A stretch of 9,639 bases of DNA from JAGGVT01 sp965369605 (GTDB taxonomy: Bacteria > JAJVIF01 > JAGGVT01): NCBI GenBank assembly GCA_965369605.1, contig CBDURE010000135.1:1-9639 (forward strand), given 5' to 3'. Made by a program: the position numbers and the translations under genes. The notes below the pieces were generated by a model that was given only the letters and a program-made list of their open reading frames with translations, did not search any database and had not been told where the DNA came from. Below are positions 1 to 5,417 of the stretch, in pieces. Position 1 is the stretch's first letter; each line of letters opens with the position of its first letter.

Positions 1-16
1 GAAGAGACAACATTCT

Positions 17-38
17 CCCTCCCCGCTCGCGGGGAGGG
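17..38. repeat. GC-rich perfect hairpin
   Basis: CCCTCCCCGC (17-26) and GCGGGGAGGG (29-38) are perfect reverse complements separated by two bases, so a 10-bp stem is possible. C/G-rich palindromes of this style occur as dispersed intergenic repeats in many bacterial genomes. No T-tract follows, so I do not call it a terminator. Confidence 0.6.
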
Positions 39-98
39 CTGGGGTGGGGGAGAACATGATGGCTCGCGGGGAGGGCTGTGGTGGTGGGAAACTTGATG
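25..98 (+). repeat. Two-copy 37-base tandem repeat
   Basis: Positions 25-61 and 62-98 are two directly adjacent 37-base units that match at about 32 of 37 positions without gaps. Both begin GCTCGCGGGGAGGGCTG and end TTGATG or ATGATG. The first unit includes the right arm of the hairpin at 17-38, so the second looks like a duplication of part of that element. Confidence 0.7.
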
Positions 99-333
99 CA
101 AAATCTTTCATTCATCTTCAAGACTCGGATAATTCATGCTTGCACCCTAAGGTTTTTCGAATGTCGATTTCAGGATTATCCTGATGAAGTTATTGCACTC
201 CAGATTCGATTATATTAATGGTTGAAATGAAATTGACAGGTTTACCTGCAGCATAATTCAAATCTAAAGGGGCCGAAGCAAACCAATATTATAAACGGAG
301 AGGAACCTGAAAAGGGGAAAGCAATATACAAAT

Positions 334-364
334 GGGACAGTTAATGCAGGAACTGTCCCTTTTT
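334..364 (+). terminator. Intrinsic-terminator-like hairpin
   Basis: GGGACAGTT (334-342) and AACTGTCCC (351-359) form a perfect 9-bp stem around an 8-base loop, followed by five T residues (360-364). The orientation would stop transcripts coming from the left. No gene is visible immediately upstream, so it either ends a transcript from outside the window, insulates the gene at 429, or is a dispersed palindromic repeat of the GGGACAG type. Confidence 0.6.
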
Positions 365-411
365 CACATTTGCGATGCAGACTGTGCGAAGCAGCGAGCC
401 GAAGGACAATC

Positions 412-420
412 TGCTATAAT
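412..420 (+). promoter_or_regulatory. Extended -10 promoter element
   Basis: TGCTATAAT matches the extended -10 consensus TGnTATAAT exactly. No good -35 hexamer lies at the usual spacing, which extended -10 promoters can tolerate. A start site about 7 bases downstream would fall at about 427, essentially on the ATG at 429. The transcript would then be leaderless or nearly so, which fits the absence of a Shine-Dalgarno sequence. Confidence 0.5.
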
Positions 421-428
421 TCTTCAGT

Positions 429-1214
429 ATGGACTTCACACAGATAAACGGTTTGAGCATTTTTCACACTCAATCACTTCTGGAAAAGGGATTTATTCAC
501 GGATTCACATCTAAAAAGAATGAGGGGATGCAATCACCGGTTTTCCCCGCGAGACCGGAATTATTAGATTCATCAGTGATTCTTGATTTTACCCAAAGGC
601 TTGGACTGGCAAACCACAAATTAGTTTTCCAAAAGCAGGTTCATACGGATAACATCACAATTGTCAAAAGCGCTGATCTCAAAGAGCAAATCACAGTCAT
701 TCCTGAAAACGATGGACTAATCACAGACGACCCCGATATCTGCCTGTTCAGCCTCTCCGCTGACTGCCTGAGCCTCGTTCTTGTCGATGTCGAAAGCGGT
801 GTGATTGCGAACGCGCATTGCGGACGAAAGGGAACGATTCTCAATCTGCCAACGAAACTTCTGATAACAATGTGCCGTGAGTTTGCCTTGATTCCAACTG
901 GCATAACCGCGCTTCTGGGGACAAGCATCGCGGCTCAATGTTACGAAGTAGGGGATGATGTTGTTTCCGACCTAATAGAAAAAGATCCAACCGCGCTCGG
1001 ATTTCTTCTCAAGAAAGATAAAAAGCGCTTTTTCGACCTCAGGGGATATGTCTTTTATCAGTTGACATCAATGGGAGTTAATCCGCAGAACATACATTCA
1101 CAATCTCTCTGCAGCCATTGCCACGAGGATTTATTCTACTCATACAGGCGGGATGGCAAAGTCCTCGGCAGTCAGGCAGGAATAATCGCAAAGAAGAAAG
1201 AAGAAAGAAGTTAG
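429..1214 (+). CDS. pgeF: YfiH/PgeF laccase-domain protein
   Basis: This 261-residue protein belongs to the YfiH/PgeF/LACC1 family. Members act on purine nucleosides (phosphorylase or deaminase activity) and were historically called polyphenol oxidases; PgeF has also been linked to peptidoglycan editing. Family landmarks appear in order: HGF near residue 24, QVH with His72, DG(L/I)(I/V)T near 95-99, SADC with Cys113, the His130 block, LGTSIAAQCYEVG at 163-175, and a C-terminal CSHC...FYSYRRDG. The three expected zinc ligands (His72, Cys113, His130) are present. The usual HAGWRG block reads HCGRKG, an unusual variant. The ATG at 429 has no Shine-Dalgarno sequence but must be close to the true start, because the conserved HGF lies only 23 residues in. 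The length is normal for the family. It converges on the aldolase gene, so co-transcription is unlikely. The family assignment is firm; the exact substrate is not. Confidence 0.9.
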   Translation: MDFTQINGLSIFHTQSLLEKGFIHGFTSKKNEGMQSPVFPARPELLDSSVILDFTQRLGLANHKLVFQKQVHTDNITIVKSADLKEQITVIPENDGLITDDPDICLFSLSADCLSLVLVDVESGVIANAHCGRKGTILNLPTKLLITMCREFALIPTGITALLGTSIAAQCYEVGDDVVSDLIEKDPTALGFLLKKDKKRFFDLRGYVFYQLTSMGVNPQNIHSQSLCSHCHEDLFYSYRRDGKVLGSQAGIIAKKKEERS

Positions 1215-1392
1215 CAGGTTAGCAGGTTAGTAAGTTAGCAGGTTAAAAAAAAAGCAGAAAAAAAAGCAGAATAAATAGCAGAATAAATAGCAGAAAAGAT
1301 AGCAGAAAAGATAGCAGAGGGTTTAAACCCTCTGCTATTTTTTTCTGCTATCTTTTCAACTTTCTAACCTACTAACTTTCTAACCTACTAAC
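1210..1392. repeat. Nested palindromic composite repeat
   Basis: Nearly the whole gap between the convergent genes is one imperfect palindrome. The outer arms at 1218-1245 and 1365-1392 are reverse complements at 25 of 28 positions, and each is built from 8-base units of the GTTAGCAG/GTTAGTAG type. Inside the left arm run roughly 12-base units centred on AGCAGA, with AT-rich fillers. A 13-bp perfect inner stem and a 28-bp perfect core palindrome (1311-1338) sit in the middle. The right outer arm overlaps the aldolase stop codon and the left arm begins at the pgeF stop. The layout resembles a self-amplifying palindromic repeat rather than a simple terminator. Confidence 0.75.
1293..1357. terminator. 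Bidirectional terminator between convergent genes
   Basis: GAAAAGATAGCAG (1293-1305) pairs perfectly with CTGCTATCTTTTC (1345-1357), enclosing the 28-bp core palindrome centred on GAGGGTTTAAACCCTC. A run of seven T (1338-1344) follows the core on the plus strand, and A-rich runs on the other side give T-runs on the minus strand. It is placed to terminate both pgeF from the left and the aldolase gene from the right. Confidence 0.7.
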
Positions 1393-2053
1393 TGCTTTTA
1401 AATGTATCGTTCAGTAGTTTCAAATCCGCGTTATCGATTATCTTTGGTGCGGGTAACCCAAACAGGCTCATGACATGGGCATAGTTTTCACCCATCGCCA
1501 TTGCGTTGTATGCGTCTGTCATGTCATTTCCCACCACAACCACGCCGTGATTCTGCATCAGGTAGATTTTTCGCTGTGGACGAAGATACGGCTTGAACAT
1601 TGTCGCGAGGTCCTCTGTTGATGGAGTCGCGTAATGAACCAGTGGGATGTAGTCGCCGATTTGAAGATATGGCTCAGTCAAATGCGCGGTTTCCAGTCCC
1701 TGTCCCGCGACAGCGAATGCTGTCAGGTACGGCGGATTGGAGTGAATTATCGCTCCGGCATCCGGCAATGCTCTGTAAATCCAGACATGCATCGGGAATT
1801 CAGATGAAACCTCATGATTACCGGAGATCACCTCGCCGTTGAATTTAACCTGAATCATATCCTCAGGATTCATCCACGCTTTGTTTATACCTGTTGGCGT
1901 GACAATCATCTCCTCTTTGCCGGTTCTAATTGAATAATTCGAACCTATTCCCGCGCTGAAATTTTTATCGTGCGATATCTTTGCAATTCGTACGATTTCC
2001 TCACGCAGCAATTGAAGAGGGTCAGTTGGTTTTTCTTTTTCTTTTTTTGTCAT
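1388..2053 (-). CDS. Class II aldolase/adducin family protein
   Basis: This 221-residue protein has the class II aldolase fold, the family of L-fuculose-1-phosphate aldolase, L-ribulose-5-phosphate 4-epimerase and MtnB dehydratase. Visible landmarks are an N-terminal GSNYSIR (37-43, the family's usual GN-S-R loop), TPTG (52-55), SSE with the putative catalytic Glu85, the metal motif at 104-106, and NHG with His169. In FucA the metal ligands are His92, His94 and His155 with Glu73. The 19-residue step from Glu85 to His104 matches Glu73 to His92, but the second histidine is Asn106 here (motif HSNPP instead of HxH). The enzyme may bind metal differently, use another ligand or have lost activity. 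The gene is followed by two consecutive TAG codons inside the palindromic repeat. The start is the ATG at 2053, with only a weak purine-rich stretch upstream. The substrate cannot be read from the sequence. Confidence 0.85.
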   Translation of the reverse strand: MTKKEKEKPTDPLQLLREEIVRIAKISHDKNFSAGIGSNYSIRTGKEEMIVTPTGINKAWMNPEDMIQVKFNGEVISGNHEVSSEFPMHVWIYRALPDAGAIIHSNPPYLTAFAVAGQGLETAHLTEPYLQIGDYIPLVHYATPSTEDLATMFKPYLRPQRKIYLMQNHGVVVVGNDMTDAYNAMAMGENYAHVMSLFGLPAPKIIDNADLKLLNDTFKSS

Positions 2054-2369
2054 GATTCACTCGCTTTCAAACTGATTTGATTGTTTAAACTTTCCCGTCT
2101 ATCTTATCATATCGACCGGGTGAATTTGATGTCTTGGATTTTTCTTTGAGAAAATTATTTAAAATATTAATGCACATAGTGCTGTATGCAACTGGGTTTT
2201 CATAAAATGAATTTGCCGGATAAGTGCCCCAAACAGCTTGAAAAGGTGTCATATCAGCTGGATAATTATAGAAATTAAATTGAGTCGATATTTAATCTGT
2301 GTATCGAAAAAAACTTGATTTAATGCATTTATCGATTCATAGATATTTAGTGCCCCGGAGGTCAATCCT
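2054..2369. other. Divergent intergenic region
   Basis: This AT-rich gap lies between the aldolase gene (leftward) and the secretin paralogue (rightward) and should hold promoters for both. On the plus strand a weak candidate pair is TTGATT (2315-2320) with ATAGAT (2339-2344), 18 bases apart. An ATAGATA motif just before the ribosome binding site also precedes pilQ. On the minus strand TATGAT (2111-2106) is a possible -10 with a poor -35. I see no small gene or RNA here. Confidence 0.4.
2357..2362 (+). promoter_or_regulatory. Ribosome binding site fixing a TTG start
   Basis: GGAGGT lies 7 bases before TTG at 2370. The same block, CCGGAGGTCAATCC, precedes the GTG start of pilQ at 3600, and the coding sequence then continues TGAAACGAATTAT in both copies. 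The shared site and the lysine/arginine-led signal peptide that follows settle the non-ATG start. Confidence 0.8.
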
Positions 2370-3167
2370 TTGAAACGAATTATTCAAAATACACACTTTG
2401 GACTGCTTTCAGCAGCGATATTTGCAATCATCTGCTTTGCTCTGGTTTTATCATCAGGACAGGCATACGCTGTTGATGATGAAACTGAGTATCCAGATGT
2501 CCCCATTGCTGAAGAGGGAACATCGTGGGATTTCCCTAGATTGGAATCATCAACTGACGCGCAGCATATCAGTGATGCCATAGTATCGCTTAACTTTGTC
2601 AACGCTGAATTCATTGATGTCATGATGGTTCTCGCCGAGCAGGCGGGAATTAATTTTGTGCTGGACGCGTATTGGAATCAATCCCCGACAGGCCACAGCA
2701 GGGAGCGCCCGGTTGGCGGACCCGGTGGAAGTGGATACAGCGGCGGCGGATTCCAGCCCGGCGGAGGATGGAACCCTCCAATTTCCGGTGGCGGTTCAGT
2801 TACATTATTCCTTCAGGAAGTTCCTTTCGATGAGGCTTTCGACCTTCTCATGAACGCCAATAATCTTGACTATAAAGTTTTCCGCGCGACTCCACAAGCC
2901 GAACCCATGCTTTTTATTTCAACTCGTGAAAGGCTTGAGGGAGAACTGGGGCTTGGTTTTATCAGATCATATCAGATGCATTATATCCTGCCCGACGCGG
3001 CGCTTGATTTCCTTTATAAAATGGATATGCTGCCATCCAGCAGCGGATTTGGTTTCTGGTATTATGGCGGTTCCGGCGGTAGTTCCGGCGGTTCCGGTAG
3101 CGGCGGTTCCGGTAGCGGTGGCGGAGGAAGCTGGGGCGGCGGTGGCGGTTCCGGTGGAGGAGGCTAG
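2370..3167 (+). CDS. Secretin N0-domain paralogue, short form
   Basis: This 265-residue exported protein is a shortened relative of the PilQ encoded next door. Residues 1-34 form a signal peptide (KR, hydrophobic core, QAYA cleavage site). Residues 36-230 align without gaps to PilQ residues 411-605 and are about 88% identical by hand count. They contain the STN/N0 domain, interrupted by a Gly-rich loop at about 105-141, and the first half of N1 (about 198-230). The protein ends in a Gly/Ser tract (232-265). Relative to PilQ it lacks both AMIN-like domains, the acidic linker and the whole secretin barrel, so it cannot form a channel itself. DNA differences from pilQ are mostly synonymous, which argues that the protein sequence is maintained. 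It starts with TTG behind a strong Shine-Dalgarno sequence. It could be an accessory, capping or co-assembling N0 protein, or a recent truncated duplicate. The role is not known to me. Confidence 0.8.
   Translation: MKRIIQNTHFGLLSAAIFAIICFALVLSSGQAYAVDDETEYPDVPIAEEGTSWDFPRLESSTDAQHISDAIVSLNFVNAEFIDVMMVLAEQAGINFVLDAYWNQSPTGHSRERPVGGPGGSGYSGGGFQPGGGWNPPISGGGSVTLFLQEVPFDEAFDLLMNANNLDYKVFRATPQAEPMLFISTRERLEGELGLGFIRSYQMHYILPDAALDFLYKMDMLPSSSGFGFWYYGGSGGSSGGSGSGGSGSGGGGSWGGGGGSGGGG
3061..3164 (+). repeat. Gly/Ser-coding low-complexity tract
   Basis: The 3' end of the short paralogue is a run of GGN and TCC/AGC codons, with units such as GGTTCCGGC repeated imperfectly. It encodes a flexible Gly/Ser tail including SWGGGG. 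The corresponding pilQ tract at 5421-5530 also has SWGGGG, so the homology continues to the end of this gene. Such tracts are prone to slippage and recombination. Confidence 0.75.
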
Positions 3168-3206
3168 AGTAGTGGAGTTTACTTTTCTTTTCATCAACTG
3201 GATACG

Positions 3207-3276
3207 AAAAAATAGCAGAAGACAAAAAAGCAGAGGATTTAAACCCTCTGCTTTTTTCTCTTCTGCTGTATTTTTT
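3207..3276. terminator. Palindromic element, likely bidirectional terminator
   Basis: AAAAAAGCAGAGG (3224-3236) pairs perfectly with CCTCTGCTTTTTT (3245-3257) around an 8-base loop. An outer stem AGCAGAAG (3214-3221) pairs with CTTCTGCT (3260-3267), and further A- and T-runs flank it. The 24-base centre differs by one base from the core palindrome at 1313-1336, so the two belong to one repeat family. Its position just after the short paralogue suits a terminator. Confidence 0.75.
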
Positions 3277-3387
3277 CAACACGTGAAAACGGATTAAAAC
3301 TGGATGCAGAATGCTCGATATTTAAGTATGAGCGGTAGATTTAAAAACGGCGGGAACAAATTCAATCCATTTCAGGAGTTCATATCC

Positions 3388-3416
3388 TTGACATCAAATG
3401 GAAAATCTTTTATTCT
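3388..3416 (+). promoter_or_regulatory. Probable sigma70-type promoter of pilQ
   Basis: TTGACA (3388-3393, a perfect -35) is followed after exactly 17 bases by TATTCT (3411-3416, four of six matches to the -10 consensus). Transcription would start near 3423 and leave a leader of about 177 bases before the GTG at 3600. It lies downstream of the palindromic terminator, which suggests pilQ is transcribed independently of the short paralogue. Confidence 0.55.
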
Positions 3417-3506
3417 TGCCTCTTTAGTAAATCATGTCGGGGCAATTTCGTAATGGAATTGTCTGATGGTTGATGTTTGCGTAAAATAAAATCATATGAA
3501 AAGAAC

Positions 3507-3541
3507 TCGGTGCCAAAGGTTTGGAAGCTAACCTGTGCCGA
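3507..3541 (+). promoter_or_regulatory. Leader motif shared by pilQ and pilMN
   Basis: This segment can fold as TCGG (3507-3510) with CCGA (3538-3541), and an inner AGGTT with AACCT around a loop containing GAAG. The blocks CGGT, AAAGGT, GAAG and CCTGTG occur in the same order in the pilMN leader at 6796-6833, with CGGT and AAAGGT three bases apart in both. It may be a regulatory RNA element or protein site. I do not recognise it as a known riboswitch class. Confidence 0.35.
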
Positions 3542-3586
3542 CTTAAAGTGTAGTTAATACTTTTTATCATTTATAGATAGTTCACC

Positions 3587-3592
3587 GGAGGT
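3587..3592 (+). promoter_or_regulatory. Ribosome binding site fixing a GTG start
   Basis: GGAGGT lies 7 bases before GTG at 3600, identical in sequence and spacing to the site before the short paralogue. It fixes GTG as the pilQ start. Confidence 0.8.
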
Positions 3593-3599
3593 CAATCCC

Positions 3600-5417
3600 G
3601 TGAAACGAATTATACAAAACACTCCCCTATCGCTGCTTTCAGCTGCGACATTTATGTTCCTGGCATTTGTGATGTTCCTGTCCCCCGGACTGGTACGCGC
3701 TGCTGGAACCACTATCAATGGATTAACCATCGACAGTGCTGATGATGGGGAAGCGTTGGTTTTTGCAATTGACGGTTACTCCCGTCCTGATGTGAAAGTT
3801 CTGTCTGATACTGGCGCCATTGCTGTAACATTCAACGGCGCAGTGGTAGCGGACGGCTTCCTGATTCCCAATTATGAAAAAACTGCTGTCATCGAAAAGA
3901 TAACCTACAAGCTTGGGTTTAGCGATGATGTCCGTGAGGTTACGTTCATTTTTCATGTGGACGGATCTTACGCATTGACCGACAGCTCTTTCAGGTTGGA
4001 GGAAAAAGAAGGCCAGATTATTCTGGTTATTCTGGATGCACCAGCAATTGGCGAACCCATGGATCTTCTTGCTCCATCAGCCAAACCAGCTGCTGTGGAA
4101 AAACCATCCTACCTGACTGAGATTGTTTCAATCGATATTGGAATCCATCCGGGCGGCGAGAAAGTCACGATGACTACCACCACCCCTGTTGTTCCAATTA
4201 TTAGGGAATTCACATTCCCCAAGAGACTCGCGATTGAAATCGAGGGTGGTTATTTAACCGATGAACTTGTTGACAGATTCCTTTATGAGGACGTAAAGGG
4301 ACTTATTCAGAAAGTCGACCTGTTCGTCTCACCGATGGAGGAACGCGGATTGTTCCAGATGATAATCTCCGCTTCCCAGATGACATCCTACGATGTCAAA
4401 TTCACCGGCGAGAAAACGGTTGAATTTCTTATCTTCCGTGAGCCTGCAAGCTCAGTTCCCAAAATCATTGATGTTCAACCAACTGAACCAGCTATTGTTC
4501 AGGCGGCACCGGTCGAGGAAACAACTCCGGTTCTCCTGACCGAAGTCAATGAGCCTGAACCCGTTCAGGTTATTGAGGAACCGGAAGAGATTTCTCAGGA
4601 TGTTGTTGAAGAAATAAATTCGGAAGAACCCGAAACAGCTCCTGTGAATGTTCTTGAGAATGACAAGATTGAATATGAGGATATTCCTCTCGCAGATGAA
4701 CCTGAAAAACAAAAGATTGAACCACCTGCTCCAATTGAAGCATCATCATCAATTGGATACTCACTTGGATATGGCGATGCAGATATTCTTATAGAAGAAG
4801 AAGCGCCGTTAACTGATGTCGGTGGTATCGATGATGAAATAGAATATCCTGACCTTCCGGTCGACGAAGAGGGAACAAGCTGGGATTTCCCGGAAATGGA
4901 ACCATCAGTTGATCCAAAGCATATCAGTGATGCTATTGTATCCCTTAACTTTGTCAATGCGGAGTTTATCGATGTTATGATGATTCTCGCCGAGCAGGCG
5001 GGAGTCAACTTCGTTCTTGACGCTTACTGGAATTCAGCTCCGACCGGCCATAGTAGAAACAGGCCTGTTGGCGGACCCGGCGGAAGCGGATACAGTGGCG
5101 GTGGATTCCAGCCCGGTGGCGGATGGAACCCGCCAATCTCCGGTGGCGGTTCAGTTACACTGTTCCTGCAGGAAGTTCCTTTCGATGAGGCGTTCGACCT
5201 TCTCATGAAAGCGAATAACCTTGATTACAAGGTTTTTAGAGCGACTCCTGATGCCGAACCTCTGCTTTTCCTCTCCACACGTGAACGACTGGAAGGAGAA
5301 CTCGGACTCGGTGTCATTAAATCATATCAATTGCACTATATCCCACCTGACGCTGCGCTTGATTTCCTCTACCGAATGGATATGCTGCCATCCAGCAGCG
5401 GATTCGGTTTCTGGTAG
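3600..5417 (+). CDS. pilQ: PilQ secretin, N-terminal part (to in-frame TAG)
   Basis: These 605 residues are the periplasmic half of a type IV pilus secretin. Residues 1-34 are a signal peptide ending LVRA. Two AMIN-like beta domains follow (about 36-148 and 168-282); AMIN domains bind peptidoglycan and are a hallmark of PilQ as opposed to GspD. A Pro/Glu-rich acidic linker (about 283-430) carries a repeated EYxD(I/L)P motif. The STN/N0 domain (about 441-570) is split by a Gly-rich loop at 480-516. The first half of an N1-type domain ends at FGFW, and the next codon is TAG. In the paralogue this codon is Tyr, and the pilQ frame continues open to 6593, so the gene is really 3600-6593. As read, the product would be a soluble exported protein without a pore, similar in layout to the short paralogue. 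It starts at GTG with a strong Shine-Dalgarno sequence. The pilQ identity is confident; whether it is functional depends on the amber codon. Confidence 0.85.
   Translation: MKRIIQNTPLSLLSAATFMFLAFVMFLSPGLVRAAGTTINGLTIDSADDGEALVFAIDGYSRPDVKVLSDTGAIAVTFNGAVVADGFLIPNYEKTAVIEKITYKLGFSDDVREVTFIFHVDGSYALTDSSFRLEEKEGQIILVILDAPAIGEPMDLLAPSAKPAAVEKPSYLTEIVSIDIGIHPGGEKVTMTTTTPVVPIIREFTFPKRLAIEIEGGYLTDELVDRFLYEDVKGLIQKVDLFVSPMEERGLFQMIISASQMTSYDVKFTGEKTVEFLIFREPASSVPKIIDVQPTEPAIVQAAPVEETTPVLLTEVNEPEPVQVIEEPEEISQDVVEEINSEEPETAPVNVLENDKIEYEDIPLADEPEKQKIEPPAPIEASSSIGYSLGYGDADILIEEEAPLTDVGGIDDEIEYPDLPVDEEGTSWDFPEMEPSVDPKHISDAIVSLNFVNAEFIDVMMILAEQAGVNFVLDAYWNSAPTGHSRNRPVGGPGGSGYSGGGFQPGGGWNPPISGGGSVTLFLQEVPFDEAFDLLMKANNLDYKVFRATPDAEPLLFLSTRERLEGELGLGVIKSYQLHYIPPDAALDFLYRMDMLPSSSGFGFW
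5415..5417 (+). other. In-frame amber codon inside pilQ
   Basis: TAG follows the TGG of FGFW and precedes TAC. The paralogue reads TGG TAT TAT at the aligned site, so one base change from a Tyr codon explains it. The frame before (605 codons) and after (391 sense codons to TAA at 6591-6593) is the same and shows no other stop. Possible explanations are a base-call or assembly error, strain variation, a recent nonsense mutation, amber suppression or readthrough, or a genuine split. TAG also ends three other genes in the window, so global reassignment of TAG is unlikely. Confidence 0.9.

Larger units (their letters stand above)
1..428. other. Gene-free left flank
   Basis: I see no convincing protein or RNA gene here. 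The stretch holds a GC-rich hairpin within a 37-base tandem duplication (17-98), about 230 bases of unremarkable AT-rich sequence, a stand-alone terminator-like hairpin (334-364) and an extended -10 element (412-420). A short reading frame at 332-514 starts inside the hairpin and overlaps the next gene in another frame, so I do not count it. Any gene upstream must end before the window. Confidence 0.6.
3168..3599 (+). other. Spacer and leader region before pilQ
   Basis: No gene is visible in this 432-base gap. It holds a palindromic terminator-like element (3207-3276), a good sigma70-type promoter (3388-3416) and a leader of about 177 bases with a motif shared with the pilMN leader (3507-3541). 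It ends in a ribosome binding site. I found no remnant of a secretin domain downstream of the short paralogue, so there is no sign that the paralogue was recently longer. Confidence 0.55.

Noticed and set aside
332..514. 60-residue reading frame overlapping the start of pgeF
   Set aside because: It begins inside the terminator-like hairpin, has no ribosome binding site, overlaps pgeF in another frame and has no recognisable features.
1210..1320. CRISPR-like array of short repeats
   Set aside because: Units are only 8-12 bases, directly adjacent and without unique spacers, and there are no cas genes.
2962..3297. Several reading frames over the Gly-coding tracts rich in Arg, Ala/Val or Thr
   Set aside because: Repeated GGN codons automatically give long open frames in other phases and strands. 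None has a start site or domain, and similar shadows occur over 5317-5909.
3168..3300. Remnant of a secretin barrel after the short paralogue
   Set aside because: Reading past its stop gives about 15 residues with no match to PilQ, then another stop in the palindromic element.
3420..3599. c-di-GMP (GEMM) riboswitch before pilQ
   Set aside because: Such switches often precede pilus genes, but the conserved blocks I know for that class are not present. Only the uncharacterised motif shared with the pilMN leader is visible.
5415..5417. Genome-wide reassignment of TAG to an amino acid
   Set aside because: TAG ends pgeF, the aldolase and the short paralogue at sensible positions for their families or followed only by repeat sequence, so TAG seems to be an ordinary stop here.
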